From the NCBI RefSeq assembly GCF_039542385.1, contig NZ_BAABIA010000013.1, forward strand, positions 1-64,000: DNA of 64,000 bases, read 5' to 3'. Position 1 is the first letter of the stretch; each line of letters opens with the position of its first letter. The translations under genes and the position numbers were made by a program. The notes under the pieces were generated by a model. It had not been told where the DNA came from. It did not search any database and saw only the letters and a list, made by a program, of their open reading frames with translations. Shown one piece after another: positions 1-9,406 of the stretch. This stretch comes from Prosthecobacter algae. GTDB lineage: Bacteria; Verrucomicrobiota; Verrucomicrobiia; Verrucomicrobiales; Verrucomicrobiaceae.

Positions 1-2928
1 CCTGGTAAGGTGACTTACCTGGGGGCCTTGAACAACACGGTTTCGCGCACGCTCACGGTGAGTGTATCAGACGGCAGCCTGAGCACCTCCACCACCAGCA
101 CGATCCATTTGGCACCGGTGAATGATGTACCTACGGACATCGCCGTCACGCCTTCAAACGTTCCAGAAAATAATGAGCCAAACGTCGTTGTGGGCACCCT
201 CAGCACCACCGACCCAGATGTGGGGGATACCTTCTCCTACAGCCTTGTGACAGGTGCTGGCGATACGGACAATGGCAGCTTCTTCATCGTCGGAAACATC
301 CTGCGGATCACTCCCGGGGTGGACTTTGAAACCAAGCCTTCTTACTCGATCCGGGTGCGTTCTACAGAGGCGAGCACTGCTTTTATTGAAAAGGCTCTAA
401 CCATCAACGTCAGAGACTTGCTGGAACAAGAGATTGCCTATGACGACTTCCGCAGGCCTAGCGACTCGGGCAATGGCTGGTCCACCAACTGGAGTGTGGC
501 TAATCCAGCCGTGGCCAATCTGGTCTATCCGCCTTTGAATTCGGGCGGACAGGCGGCAGGCAGCGGTGCGGGGCAGAGATTCCGTACCTTGGGTGTGGCC
601 CAGACGACTGGGGTGGTCTATGTCTCTGCGCTGCTGAAAGGCGGCGGCTACTGCAACATTGCACTTTTTGATAACAGCCTGGAAAAAGTCTCCTTTGGGG
701 TGGTCTATGATCCTCTGCGGGGAACGTTCAATCCCAACTTTGGCTTGTTCGATGAAACGCGACGATTCGAAGGAGGGGCAGCGATGGTTCCAACCGCCGT
801 GCCTATCGATTCGGCGACCCATTTGATCCTTGCTCGTGTGGATTTAGATCTCAATACCGTGGAAATGTGGCTGGATCCGAATCTGGCTTTGCCTCTGGGA
901 GCGCCGAACTGCACCAGCCGCGCTGGGGTGGCGTCCGGTGGTAACTACGACTTTAACCGAGTGCGGCTCGAAGTGACAGGCACGGCAGTGATGGACGAAC
1001 CACGCATCATGGCCGGAGATCGCCGGTTTGTGGCAGAGCGTGTGACGAGTGCGTCTATCGCTTCCCCTAGCGTGACCAATGTGAAAAATACCCGGGCCAC
1101 CCTGGGCGGCGATATCTCTCAGACGGGCGGCACGGCCATCCTGGAACGTGGCGTGGTCTATTCGGCCACCGCCGTCAACAGCAACCCGGAAGTGGGTGGA
1201 ACCGGTGTTTTCCAGGCCACGGCCAGCGGCACCTCCACAGGCACGTTTACGGTCAATGTGGCGGGCTTGGTCGCGGGTACCAATTACAGATTTAAGGCCT
1301 ACGCACGCAATGCCATCGGCACGACTTACACCTTAACGACGGGCAGCTTCCAAACGCTTTCCGTGCCTGAATCGATCCCCGGCGACAGCGGTGATGTGAT
1401 CAGCAATAGCTTAGCCACCGGCGCTGATGGAACATCCACCATCGGCAACTACGGTGTGCTGCGTCGCGGAGGTTTCTTGGCCGAAAATGGTGTGTTTGCC
1501 TACCCAGGTTATCTGCTGATGGGTAGCGGCAGCCCTCCGGTCACCACCGCAAACAATTCTGGCATCTGGAAAGTGCAGGGGGGAAATCCTCTCCTGGTCG
1601 CCCGCACGGGCACCACAGTGCCTGACGTGCCCGGCGCTTTGTTTGCCACGGTGCCAGAGGTGCCTGGGCTGAGCGAATCTGGCGATGTTTCGATGCTCTC
1701 CACCTTGGTTATTGGCAGCGGTGGCGTCACCACGGCGAATGATACAGGTCTGTGGAGTGAAATCGGCGGTGGCGGCCTGCGCCTGCTGCTGCGTGAAGAT
1801 GACAACATTCCCTCGTTGCCAGGCGTCAAAGTGGGCTCATTTGCCTCTGGCGTGTATGCCACTGCCAGGACTGGAGCCAGCACGGGCGAAGCGGTCTTCT
1901 CCGTCACTTACAAAGGAGCCAGCACCAAAACGGCCCTGCTGCGCACCAGCGTCAGCGGTGCTACCACCACCGTCAGTGTGGTGGCGCAGGAAGGCGAGGT
2001 CGCTCCTGGTGCCTCACCTGCTGCGAACTATGTGAGTGTGGCTGGTAGCTACAGCGACCCAGGGCGCATGGATGCGCAGGGCAACTTCGTGTATGCAGCC
2101 CTGACCACCCCCGGCAACAAAGAAGGTATTTGGTATCAGCCCGTGACTGGCGGCACCCCTAACAAAGTGTTCTTTGCAGGTGAAACGGCTCCTGGCACAG
2201 GCGGTGCCACCTTCGCCCGTCTGCAGCGCCCGTCCATGGGCAGCAATGGATTCATCAGCTTCCGCGCCACACTGAACCGCGATGGTGACAATGCCGCCAA
2301 TGCCCGTAACGACGGTATTTGGAATGGCAGTGCATCGAATCCGGCCAGCTTCACCTGCGTGCTGCGCCGTGGAGATGGCGTGGCGAAAGTGTCGAACCTG
2401 CCGGTGGGCAGCTTGGTGGGGAACCCGTGGGGCGGCTGGCTGACCAACAGCAACCTGGGAGCCTGGAGAGCCTGGCTGGACGTGGATGGAGATGGCATCA
2501 GCTCGACAGCGGATGGAGACGTGAATGCGATCTTTGCGAACTTGTCAGGAGCGATGCAACTGGCTGTGAAAGTGGGCGATGCGGCCCCGGGAACCGCCGG
2601 AGCGAGCTTCAGTGGATTTGACCTACCGATGGTGGGAGGCAACAACCAGTATGCAATCCTGGGGAACCTCACGGGAGGTGACACGGTGACAGGGAATAAC
2701 CAAGGACTGTGGAAGAGCGGCCCGAATGGAGGAGCGCTGACGCTGGCGATCCGAAAAGGCGCGACCATCACGACCACGGAAGGCCCGAAAGTGGTGACGA
2801 AGATCGACGTACCGGGATCCAACCAGACGGACCGCCGCTGGGAACAGCCGGTGATGGACAGCGCAGGCCGGATGGTGGTGTACGTGACGTTTGCCGATGG
2901 CAGCACGAGTCAGGTGATCATCCCCTAA
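1..2928 (+). CDS. Large extracellular protein with cadherin-like, LamG-like and N-x-x-G-[IL]-W repeat regions (5' partial)
   Basis: The reading frame is open to the first base of the window, so the start lies upstream and only about 975 residues of the C-terminal part are visible. In order I see: a cadherin-like segment in the first 130 residues (VNDVPTDI, then an acidic TDPDVGDTFSY stretch); a LamG/concanavalin-like segment from about 138 to 300 that opens with a YDDF motif; a fibronectin-III-like segment from about 350 to 450 (ERGVVYS, YRFKAYARN); then a tandem array to the end. Each array unit carries a motif such as NNSGIW, NDTGLW, NKEGIW or NNQGLW about 60-90 residues apart. These are building blocks of secreted adhesion or surface proteins. 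No PEP-CTERM tail or membrane anchor is visible, so surface attachment, if any, must lie elsewhere. Ligand unknown. Confidence 0.8.
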   Translation, partial: PGKVTYLGALNNTVSRTLTVSVSDGSLSTSTTSTIHLAPVNDVPTDIAVTPSNVPENNEPNVVVGTLSTTDPDVGDTFSYSLVTGAGDTDNGSFFIVGNILRITPGVDFETKPSYSIRVRSTEASTAFIEKALTINVRDLLEQEIAYDDFRRPSDSGNGWSTNWSVANPAVANLVYPPLNSGGQAAGSGAGQRFRTLGVAQTTGVVYVSALLKGGGYCNIALFDNSLEKVSFGVVYDPLRGTFNPNFGLFDETRRFEGGAAMVPTAVPIDSATHLILARVDLDLNTVEMWLDPNLALPLGAPNCTSRAGVASGGNYDFNRVRLEVTGTAVMDEPRIMAGDRRFVAERVTSASIASPSVTNVKNTRATLGGDISQTGGTAILERGVVYSATAVNSNPEVGGTGVFQATASGTSTGTFTVNVAGLVAGTNYRFKAYARNAIGTTYTLTTGSFQTLSVPESIPGDSGDVISNSLATGADGTSTIGNYGVLRRGGFLAENGVFAYPGYLLMGSGSPPVTTANNSGIWKVQGGNPLLVARTGTTVPDVPGALFATVPEVPGLSESGDVSMLSTLVIGSGGVTTANDTGLWSEIGGGGLRLLLREDDNIPSLPGVKVGSFASGVYATARTGASTGEAVFSVTYKGASTKTALLRTSVSGATTTVSVVAQEGEVAPGASPAANYVSVAGSYSDPGRMDAQGNFVYAALTTPGNKEGIWYQPVTGGTPNKVFFAGETAPGTGGATFARLQRPSMGSNGFISFRATLNRDGDNAANARNDGIWNGSASNPASFTCVLRRGDGVAKVSNLPVGSLVGNPWGGWLTNSNLGAWRAWLDVDGDGISSTADGDVNAIFANLSGAMQLAVKVGDAAPGTAGASFSGFDLPMVGGNNQYAILGNLTGGDTVTGNNQGLWKSGPNGGALTLAIRKGATITTTEGPKVVTKIDVPGSNQTDRRWEQPVMDSAGRMVVYVTFADGSTSQVIIP

Positions 2929-2941
2929 CGACTAGAATGTC

Positions 2942-2976
2942 AAAAGGCGCGGCCTTCACGGGTCGCGCCTTTTTTT
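2942..2976 (+). terminator. Rho-independent terminator after the large repeat protein
   Basis: The arms AAAGGCGCG and CGCGCCTTT enclose a 12-base loop and run into seven T's, 14 bases after the stop codon of the upstream gene. Confidence 0.85.
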
Positions 2977-3177
2977 GTGCAGCGAAGGCTCACTCTGAAA
3001 ACAGCAGCCATGAGGGTGACTCGGGCCAGGGGCGCGAAAGCAGAATTTGGGCCATTTGGACCGAAGTTAATGCGAATTTGTATTTTGTTGACGATTTACG
3101 CTTGTCTTCTCGCTCGAAAACACCTTTCATTGTGTAGGATAAAGAGAAACTAAGCGTCAGTGATAGCTGTCATACCG

Positions 3178-3321
3178 ATGAAAATTCGTAACGTCTCGTT
3201 GAAAATGTTGTTCATCATGGCCGTTTCTTATGGCCCGTCACCTCTTCCGCTGGTCGCTCAGACAGCGGAGATGAAGCCTAGGGGCGGTGAACTGGAATTG
3301 AAGGCGGAGCGCCTGCCTTAG
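3178..3321 (+). CDS. Possible 47-residue secreted peptide or gene remnant
   Basis: An ATG-started frame of 47 codons reads as a basic start (MKIRNVSLK), a hydrophobic core (MLFIMAVSY) and a plausible signal-peptidase site (PLVAQ), followed by only 17 residues. It ends in TAG, overlapping the 3' end of mog by four bases on the other strand. It lies in the 389-base interval 2929-3317, which otherwise holds only the terminator at 2942. No Shine-Dalgarno sequence precedes the ATG. It could be a small secreted peptide, the stub of a larger secreted protein cut off by a rearrangement, or chance. I do not recognise it. Confidence 0.3.
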   Translation: MKIRNVSLKMLFIMAVSYGPSPLPLVAQTAEMKPRGGELELKAERLP

Positions 3322-3803
3322 CAGCTCGTCGGCACGCGCTGGGCCAGCTTCACAGCATGGGGAATGGCCCCGATGACAAAACTGAGGCATTCGACGGCTC
3401 CCTGGGGTTTGCCCGGGAGGGCGATGACGAGGGCACGATCCACAATCGCCGCCAAGCTGCGGCTGAGGATAGCATTGGGTGTGATGTCGATGGAGCGCAT
3501 GCGCATGAGTTCACCAAAGCCGGGGATTTCCACCCGCATGATGCCGCGAATGGCCTCCGGGGTGACATCGCGTACATCCACGCCGGTGCCACCGGTGGTG
3601 AGAATGAGGCCACAGCCCTGGGTATTGAGGGAACGGATGGCGGACTGGATGCGCTCCAGGTCATCTGGAACGATGACTTCACCCACGACCTGCCAGCCAT
3701 AGCCCTCGGACGCTTGGCGCAGGGCGGGGCCGCCGAGGTCTTCATAAACGCCTTGGCTTGCGCGATCGGAGACAGTGATGATGCCGACGGGGATGCTGGA
3801 CAT
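3318..3803 (-). CDS. mog: Molybdopterin adenylyltransferase, MogA/MoaB family
   Basis: A 161-residue protein covering the whole MoaB/Mog fold. It should adenylylate molybdopterin before metal insertion, in the cytoplasm, as a late step of molybdenum cofactor synthesis. Visible family signatures are SDRASQGVY near the start, the nucleotide-binding TTGGTG followed by DVTPEA, PGFGELMR, and LPGKPQGAVECL near the end. The PGFGE..R and ECL blocks resemble MogA more than MoaB, but the two are close and the symbol is a judgement. It lies eight bases downstream of moaC on the same strand, so the two are almost certainly one transcript. Its stop overlaps the end of a short plus-strand frame. Confidence 0.9.
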   Translation of the reverse strand: MSSIPVGIITVSDRASQGVYEDLGGPALRQASEGYGWQVVGEVIVPDDLERIQSAIRSLNTQGCGLILTTGGTGVDVRDVTPEAIRGIMRVEIPGFGELMRMRSIDITPNAILSRSLAAIVDRALVIALPGKPQGAVECLSFVIGAIPHAVKLAQRVPTSC

Positions 3804-3811
3804 GGGAGAAA

Positions 3812-4288
3812 TCAGGGGAGGGGAGTTTTGGTTTTGGAAAGAAGGCCGATGTCGGTGATCTGCATGGTTTTATCCACGGCCTTGCACATGTCATAAATGG
3901 TGAGGGCGGCGATGCTGACGGCGGTGAGGGCCTCCATTTCCACCCCGGTGGCGGCGGTGGTCTTGACGGTGGCGGTGATGTGCACGGCCTGGGCCTGGAG
4001 ATCAAAATCCACCGCGACTTTGCTGAGGGGAATCTGGTGGCAGAGTGGGATGAGGTGCTGGGTCTGCTTGGCGGCCTGAATAGCGGCGATGCGGGCCACG
4101 GCGAGGACATCGCCCTTTTTGAGGCCGTTTTCCTGGATCAGCCGCAGGGTTTCGGGCAGCAGGAGGATGCGGCCTGTGGCGACGGCTTCGCGCAGGCAGG
4201 GCGTTTTGTCAGAGATGTCCACCATGCTGGCTTTTCCAGCATCGTCCAGGTGTGTGAGGGAGGGCATACTTTGATGATGGCAAGACAT
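3812..4288 (-). CDS. moaC: Cyclic pyranopterin monophosphate synthase MoaC
   Basis: MoaC converts the MoaA product into cyclic pyranopterin monophosphate, the first stable intermediate of molybdenum cofactor synthesis. Recognisable blocks are the N-terminal [16 protein letters not shown], the [10 protein letters not shown] loop, [23 protein letters not shown] and the C-terminal KAVDKTM. Length (about 151-158 residues) is normal. The start is uncertain: the frame opens at 4288 with MSCHHQS, but the family normally begins at MPSLTH, which would put the start at 4267. An AGGA lies only two bases before the first ATG, and nothing lies before the second. It is upstream of mog in a two-gene operon. 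No moaA, moeA or moaE is in the window. Confidence 0.93.
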   Translation of the reverse strand: MSCHHQSMPSLTHLDDAGKASMVDISDKTPCLREAVATGRILLLPETLRLIQENGLKKGDVLAVARIAAIQAAKQTQHLIPLCHQIPLSKVAVDFDLQAQAVHITATVKTTAATGVEMEALTAVSIAALTIYDMCKAVDKTMQITDIGLLSKTKTPLP

Positions 4289-4362
4289 TGTCCTGTGCTC
4301 AAATGGAACTCTCGGGGGCTGGAGTAGATAGAGCGGCCTGGCCTGGGCCGTAATTTGCTATC

Positions 4363-5769
4363 ATGGCCCCCGCTTTTGAAAATCGCTTGAATCGCCGCCT
4401 CATGCTTCAGCGCTCAGCGGCGGGTTTTGGTGCCCTCGCGCTGCGCGGTCTCCTGAGTGCCAGCGAGACAGCCGATCCGCTGGCGGCCAAGAAGCCACAT
4501 TTCCCGGCGCGGGCTAAGCGGGTGATCTTCCTCTTCATGAAAGGCGGGCCGTCTCATGTGGACACCTTTGATCCGAAACCTTTGTTAGACCGGGATCATG
4601 GCAAGCCGCTGCCCTTTGCCCTGCCAAGGGTGACCTTTGCGAAAACCAGCACGCTGCTGAAGTCGCCCTGGAAGTTTAAAAACTATGGCGAAAGTGGCCT
4701 GCCCGTGAGCGACCTCTTCCCGCATGTGGCGAAGTGTGTGGATGATCTCTGCATCATGCGCTCCCTGCATGGGACGAATCCGGCCCATGGTGGTGCGCTG
4801 CTGAAACTGCACACCGGGAGTGACACCTTTGTGCGCCCGAGCCTGGGCGCCTGGGTGAGCTATGGACTGGGGACGGAAAATTCGGACCTGCCCGCCTTTG
4901 TCACCATCTGCCCCACCCTGGCGCATGGTGGCGTGAACAATTGGGGCTCGGCCTTTCTGCCTGCCTGGGCTCAGGGGACGCCGATGGGCAATGCGAGCGT
5001 GCCTGCGGACCAGGCGGTGGTGCGCCACATTCACAGCCCGCTGAAGGTGCCGGAGTTGCAACGTTTGCAGTTAGACCTGGCCAGCCGCATGAATCGTCAG
5101 CACCTTGGCAGCACGGGCGAGCACGCGGACCTAGAGGCGCGGATCAACTCCTTTGAACTGGCCTTCCGCATGCAGTCGGCCATGCCGGAGCTGCAAGACA
5201 TCGGCGGTGAAACGGAGGCCACGCTCAAGCTGTATGGCCTGGATGATCCGGTGACGCAGAATTTTGGTCGCCAGTGCCTGATGGCCCGCCGCTTTGCGGA
5301 ACGCGGGGTGCGTTTCATCCAGGTGACGCATAGCGATGCGAATGTGCAGTGGGACCAGCATGGAGATCTTTTCAAAGGCCACACGAAGAACGCGGCGGAG
5401 GTGGACAAGCCCATCGCCGGGCTGCTGCATGACCTGAAGTCACGCGGCCTGCTGGAGGATACCCTGGTGGTCTGGGGCGGAGAGTTCGGCCGCACGCCGG
5501 TGGCGCAAGGTGGCGACGGGCGCGACCACAACCCCGAAGGCTTCACCATGTGGATGGCGGGCGGCGGGGTGAAGGGCGGCATGGCCTATGGTTCCACGGA
5601 TGACTACGGCTATTTCGCTACGGAGAACAAAGTCCACATCCACGATTTCCACGCCACCATCCTGCACATCCTGGGGCTGGATCACGAGAAGCTGACCTAC
5701 CGCTATGCGGGCCGCGACTTCCGCCTGACGGATGTGCATGGGCATGTGGTGAAGGATATTTTGGCCTGA
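4363..5769 (+). CDS. DUF1501 domain-containing protein
   Basis: A 468-residue protein with the typical DUF1501 beginning: basic residues [22 protein letters not shown] forming a Tat-like or hydrophobic leader, then [18 protein letters not shown]. Other alkaline-phosphatase-superfamily-like motifs are GGEFGRTP and [15 protein letters not shown], which probably carry metal ligands. The domain is abundant in Planctomycetes and Verrucomicrobia, where it usually sits beside a DUF1549/DUF1553 cytochrome protein. Here that partner is absent and the neighbours are moaC (divergent) and an acyltransferase-like membrane protein. The substrate is not established. By fold it may be a sulfatase-like hydrolase acting outside the cytoplasm. 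Confidence 0.88.
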   Translation: MAPAFENRLNRRLMLQRSAAGFGALALRGLLSASETADPLAAKKPHFPARAKRVIFLFMKGGPSHVDTFDPKPLLDRDHGKPLPFALPRVTFAKTSTLLKSPWKFKNYGESGLPVSDLFPHVAKCVDDLCIMRSLHGTNPAHGGALLKLHTGSDTFVRPSLGAWVSYGLGTENSDLPAFVTICPTLAHGGVNNWGSAFLPAWAQGTPMGNASVPADQAVVRHIHSPLKVPELQRLQLDLASRMNRQHLGSTGEHADLEARINSFELAFRMQSAMPELQDIGGETEATLKLYGLDDPVTQNFGRQCLMARRFAERGVRFIQVTHSDANVQWDQHGDLFKGHTKNAAEVDKPIAGLLHDLKSRGLLEDTLVVWGGEFGRTPVAQGGDGRDHNPEGFTMWMAGGGVKGGMAYGSTDDYGYFATENKVHIHDFHATILHILGLDHEKLTYRYAGRDFRLTDVHGHVVKDILA

Positions 5770-5866
5770 TGGGGGAGGGGCATTTGAGAACTCCCGAAGT
5801 GGGTTCGTGAGGACTTTGTGCGTCGCGGCGAAAGCCTCGCGATGAATGGTCCGTTTGTTCCCGGCC

Positions 5867-7030
5867 ATGTCTCCTAACCAACGCCTCGTTTCCCTGGATG
5901 CCTTCCGGGGTTTTATCATGCTGCTGATGGCCTCTTCGGGCTTTGGGCTGGCGCAGATGGCCAAGGCGAATCCGGAGTCCTGGTGGTGGCAGCAGATCGG
6001 CTACCAGGTGTCGCATGTGGAGTGGGTGGGCTGCGCGCTGTGGGATCTTATCCAGCCGGCGTTCATGTTCATGGTGGGGGTGGCGGTGCCGTTGTCGCTT
6101 CTCCGCCGCAAGCAGGACGGGCAGGGGTTCTTTGGCCGTTTTGCCCATGCGCTGCTGCGGGCGTTGGTGCTCATTTTGTTAGGCGTGTTGCTTTCGACGA
6201 AGGTGGGGGATCCGCAGACAAACTGGATCTTTCCCAATGTCCTGGCGCAGATCGGCCTGGGGTATGTGTTCCTGTTTGTGCTGGCCTCTCTGGGCTGGGA
6301 GTATTGTGCGGCGGCGGTGGTCATCCTTTTGGTGGGGGACTGGTACTGGTTTTTCCAGCATCCGCTGCCTGCAGCGGGATTCGACTTTGCGGCGGTGGGG
6401 GCCAGGCCCGAAGATCTGATGGACGGACGTTTTGCCCAGTGGAGCAAGCACCTGAATGTGGCGGCAGACTTTGACCGCTGGCTGCTGAACCTTTTCCCGA
6501 GAACGGAGCCTTTCATCACCAATGCGGGCGGCTACACGACGATGAACTTTGTGCCTGCGCTGGCGACGATGCTGATGGGGGCGATCACGGGTGAGCGGCT
6601 GCTGCGGAGCCCAAAGACGCATGGGCAAAAGGCGGCCATCTTGCTGACGGCGGGCATCGTGTGCCTGCTCATCGGAACGGTGCTGGACATTGTGGCGGTG
6701 CCCATGGTGAAGCGTATCTGGACGCCTTCGTGGGGGATGTTCAGCGGCGGCTGGGTCTTCCTGATGCTGTCGTTCTTTTACTGGCTGGTGGAGGTGGCGG
6801 GTCAGAGAAAGATCGTCTTCCCGCTCGTGGTGGTGGGGATGAACAGCCTCTTCATCTACGTGATGCACAGTCTGGCCGCAGGGTGGATCCGCGATGCCAT
6901 TAAAACTCACGCAGGAGCCGGGTTTTTCAGCGGAGCCTGGGCACCGGTGATCGAGCGGTGCAGCGTGTTGGCGGTGCTTTGGTTGCTGTGCTTTTGGTTA
7001 TACCGCCAGCGTGCCTTTCTGCGTGTCTAA
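5867..7030 (+). CDS. Multi-pass acyltransferase-like membrane protein (HGSNAT/DUF5009 type)
   Basis: A protein of about 387 residues with many hydrophobic segments. It opens with RLVSLDAFRGFIMLLM, the hallmark of DUF5009 and the heparan-alpha-glucosaminide N-acetyltransferase-like family. A membrane segment PAFMFMVGVAVPLSLL, a loop, an IFPNVLAQIGLGY helix and a C-terminal GMNSLFIYVMHSL helix follow the family pattern. By analogy it moves an acyl group across or at the membrane onto a sugar, but its substrate cannot be told. I prefer the second ATG (MSPNQRL, 5867) because homologous proteins start a few residues before the SLDAFRG motif. A longer frame opens at 5846 and neither start has a convincing ribosome site. 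It follows the DUF1501 gene by about 100 bases. Confidence 0.8.
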   Translation: MSPNQRLVSLDAFRGFIMLLMASSGFGLAQMAKANPESWWWQQIGYQVSHVEWVGCALWDLIQPAFMFMVGVAVPLSLLRRKQDGQGFFGRFAHALLRALVLILLGVLLSTKVGDPQTNWIFPNVLAQIGLGYVFLFVLASLGWEYCAAAVVILLVGDWYWFFQHPLPAAGFDFAAVGARPEDLMDGRFAQWSKHLNVAADFDRWLLNLFPRTEPFITNAGGYTTMNFVPALATMLMGAITGERLLRSPKTHGQKAAILLTAGIVCLLIGTVLDIVAVPMVKRIWTPSWGMFSGGWVFLMLSFFYWLVEVAGQRKIVFPLVVVGMNSLFIYVMHSLAAGWIRDAIKTHAGAGFFSGAWAPVIERCSVLAVLWLLCFWLYRQRAFLRV

Positions 7031-7032
7031 AC

Positions 7033-7067
7033 AAAAACGGCGGTCTGAACCTGGGTTCAGACCGCCG
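7033..7067 (-). terminator. Strong minus-strand terminator between convergent genes
   Basis: The perfect 14-base arms CGGCGGTCTGAACC and GGTTCAGACCGCCG are separated by two bases. On the minus strand the hairpin is followed by TTTTTG, so it ends transcription of the Dabb gene. It may also block plus-strand read-through from the acyltransferase-like gene. Confidence 0.85.
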
Positions 7068-7080
7068 CTGGAAAGCAGGG

Positions 7081-7389
7081 TCAATGAATCGGTGAGGTGT
7101 CGTAGACCTTCACCTGGTCAAAGAACGGTTTGCAGACGTCCACGAAGTGAAGGTGCTTGGGGCATTCCTTCTGGTAGAATTCATGGTCCTGCAGGTTTTT
7201 GAAGTGCAGGGTGAGGGAGTAGTTGAAGCTGTGGTCGGTGACGGGCCGCTCCTCGGTGGGGGCGGGTTTGCCGACGAAGCCGTGCTCCAGGTAATCAATG
7301 GTCTTGAGGGCGATGAGCTCGTTCTCAAAGGTTTCGACCTGCTCGGCGCTCAGGTCCTTTTTCAGCCAGAAATAGACGTTGTGAATCAT
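7081..7389 (-). CDS. Dabb (stress-responsive A/B barrel) domain protein
   Basis: About 102 residues when started at MIHNVYFWLK, which is the standard beginning of the small alpha/beta-barrel Dabb domain. The frame runs further upstream to 7428, but those 13 residues are not part of the domain. Features typical of the family are the initial strand MIHNVYFWLK, a central FNYSLTLHFKNL strand followed by the DHEFYQ helix region, and a final KVYDTSP strand. Members form dimers and are cytoplasmic. Some have enzymatic roles in polyketide or aromatic metabolism, but most are uncharacterised, and no role can be assigned here. It is followed by a strong terminator and stands alone. Confidence 0.85.
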   Translation of the reverse strand: MIHNVYFWLKKDLSAEQVETFENELIALKTIDYLEHGFVGKPAPTEERPVTDHSFNYSLTLHFKNLQDHEFYQKECPKHLHFVDVCKPFFDQVKVYDTSPIH

Positions 7390-7446
7390 GGTGGTGGCAT
7401 GATGGCACTCCGGGAGGGTGGCCGTCAATAAGCAAGCGCCTTTAGT

Positions 7447-7617
7447 TCAGGACTTGTCGGCTGTCTTGGCCGCAGGCTCAGGCGGCAGCTTTTCAAAAAC
7501 CGTCAGCTTGGCCAAGCCATAATAATAACCAAAGACACTGCCCAGCAGGAGAAGAAACGCCACCATGGGCCAGAAGCCTGGAAGCCAGGGCGGGGAAAGA
7601 CGGCGGCGGCGTGACAT
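7447..7617 (-). CDS. Small single-span membrane protein (56 residues)
   Basis: A 56-codon frame from ATG at 7617: basic N-terminus MSRRRRLSPP, one clear membrane helix (MVAFLLLLGSVFGYYYG) and a charged, proline-containing tail ending PEPAAKTADKS. The arginine-rich start places the N-terminus in the cytoplasm by the positive-inside rule. It lies 62 bases downstream of the fused ABC permease on the same strand and is likely co-transcribed with it. No family recognised. Small membrane proteins next to transporters sometimes act as subunits or stabilisers, but this is only an inference from position. Confidence 0.55.
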   Translation of the reverse strand: MSRRRRLSPPWLPGFWPMVAFLLLLGSVFGYYYGLAKLTVFEKLPPEPAAKTADKS

Positions 7618-7679
7618 GGCTGGCAATGATGGCGAGGAGAGGGAAAGGGAAAGCGAAAAATGCGGGCAGAGCCTGAAGG

Positions 7680-9371
7680 CTAACGGAAGAGAGCGCCGAG
7701 TTTTTTGCCCAGCAGCAGGGCCGCACCGACGATGGTGATGGTGAGGAAGATCATGGCCCAGACCCCGAGGGCGGAGGCGAGGCTGGGGCCATTGCCCAGA
7801 CCCATGACCAGGAAGTAGATGGCCTTGGTGATGGGAAAGTGGGAGGACTGCTGCGCGAGAATCATCGAGTCGCTGACCTCCAGCATGGCAAAGGCAAAGG
7901 CGAGCAGTCCGCCCGCGAGGAGATTCGGAGCGACCAGGGGTAGCGTGATGCGCCAGAGGGCACGCTCCGGCGTGGCCCCGAGGTTTTGCGCGGCCTCCTC
8001 CAGGGCGGGGCTGACCTGCTGAAAGCCGGCGGAGGCGGAGCGCACGATGTAGGGCAGGCGACGCACGGCATAGGCGATGACGAGAATGAGGAATGGATCC
8101 TCGCCCAGGATGAGCCAATCGAACTGCCGGCCAGGTCGGGTCATGGCCAGATAACCAAAGGCCATCACGACACCCGGCACCGCCAGCGGCAGCATGGCCA
8201 TGGCATCCAAAAGCTGCCGACCCCAGAGGCGCGTGCGCACATTCACATAGGCCACGCCGATGCCCAGCACCAAGGCGAAGCCGATGGCGAAGACGGAGTA
8301 CTTCAGGCTGTTGGCGATGGAGCTCAAGGTGAGCTCATGCCCCAGGGCCTGATGAAAATGGTCCAGCGTGTAGGCCTGGGGCAGCACGGTGGCGTACCAG
8401 TCATCGGCAAAGCTGAGGAGCACGACACCGAGATGCGGCATCACGGCCAGGAAGGTGACGAAGGCAAAGGCTGCCGTGCAAAGCAGGCCGATGCCGAGAG
8501 GCAGGCGAACGGTCTCCCGTGCTGTGGTGGCACGGCCACCCCCGGTGGAACTGGCACGGCCAAAGAACAGTTTGCTGAGGGTGTAAATCAGCGTGCTGAA
8601 AACCAGCATGACCACCACAAGGGCATAAGGGAAGGGATTGTCACTGAGGTCATTCAGCGAGCGGAAAATCTGCACGGCAGTGACGCGGTCGTAATCAAAC
8701 ACCAGGGGCACGCCCAGTTCTGTAAAGGCCCAGATGAAAACAATGGTGCCGCCAGCAAAGATGCCCGGCATGATGAGGGGCACGGTGATGCGCCAAAAGC
8801 GCTGCCAAGGCGGGCAGCCGAGACTGGCCCCGGCCTCCTCCATGGCGGGGTCGAGATTCGCCAGCACGGCGGCGATGTTCAGGTAAAGAATGGGGTAGAG
8901 ATGCAGCACCTCCATGACCACAATGCCCAGCATCTGTCCCTCGCCCAGCCAGTCGGTGGGGCGCTGGGCATTCATGAGGCCTAACTGAATGAGCATGGAA
9001 TTTAGCGCCCCGGCCTGCCCGAGGATGGCCTTGATGCCGATGGCCCCGACGAAAGGTGGCAGCACCATGGGTGTGAGCACCAGGCTGTTGAGCAGGGTCT
9101 TTCCAGGAAAGTCATAGCGCACAAACATCATGGCCAGAGGCATGGAGATGACCAGGCAGCCCAGCGTGGTCCAGATGGCGATGATGAAGGAATTGACCAG
9201 CCCTTCGCGATAGAGCGGATTGAGAAACACCTCCGTAATGAACTCCAGCGTGAAGCGGTGGTCAGGCGTCTCAAAGGCCAGCTTCACCGTCGTCCAGATG
9301 GGATAGATAAAAAAGCAGCCGAAGAAGACGGCCATGATGCCAAACACAAGGAGGGCGAGGGAGCGGGACAT
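7680..9371 (-). CDS. ABC importer permease with two fused permease domains (iron/aminoethylphosphonate type)
   Basis: A 563-residue protein made of two tandem binding-protein-dependent permease domains (about 1-280 and 290-563), each with about six membrane helices. Each half carries an EAA-type coupling loop: EEAGASLGCPPWQRFWRI in the first and EEAAQNLGATPERALWRI in the second. This fused layout is characteristic of the FbpB/SfuB iron(III) and 2-aminoethylphosphonate transporter group. It lies 35 bases downstream of a binding-protein gene and ahead of a 56-residue membrane protein. No ATP-binding subunit is found next to it, so the ATPase must be encoded elsewhere or shared. Substrate not determined. 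Confidence 0.88.
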   Translation of the reverse strand: MSRSLALLVFGIMAVFFGCFFIYPIWTTVKLAFETPDHRFTLEFITEVFLNPLYREGLVNSFIIAIWTTLGCLVISMPLAMMFVRYDFPGKTLLNSLVLTPMVLPPFVGAIGIKAILGQAGALNSMLIQLGLMNAQRPTDWLGEGQMLGIVVMEVLHLYPILYLNIAAVLANLDPAMEEAGASLGCPPWQRFWRITVPLIMPGIFAGGTIVFIWAFTELGVPLVFDYDRVTAVQIFRSLNDLSDNPFPYALVVVMLVFSTLIYTLSKLFFGRASSTGGGRATTARETVRLPLGIGLLCTAAFAFVTFLAVMPHLGVVLLSFADDWYATVLPQAYTLDHFHQALGHELTLSSIANSLKYSVFAIGFALVLGIGVAYVNVRTRLWGRQLLDAMAMLPLAVPGVVMAFGYLAMTRPGRQFDWLILGEDPFLILVIAYAVRRLPYIVRSASAGFQQVSPALEEAAQNLGATPERALWRITLPLVAPNLLAGGLLAFAFAMLEVSDSMILAQQSSHFPITKAIYFLVMGLGNGPSLASALGVWAMIFLTITIVGAALLLGKKLGALFR

Positions 9372-9406
9372 CGGGAAAAGGCAGGGTGCTCGTGGATGGA
9401 ATGACG

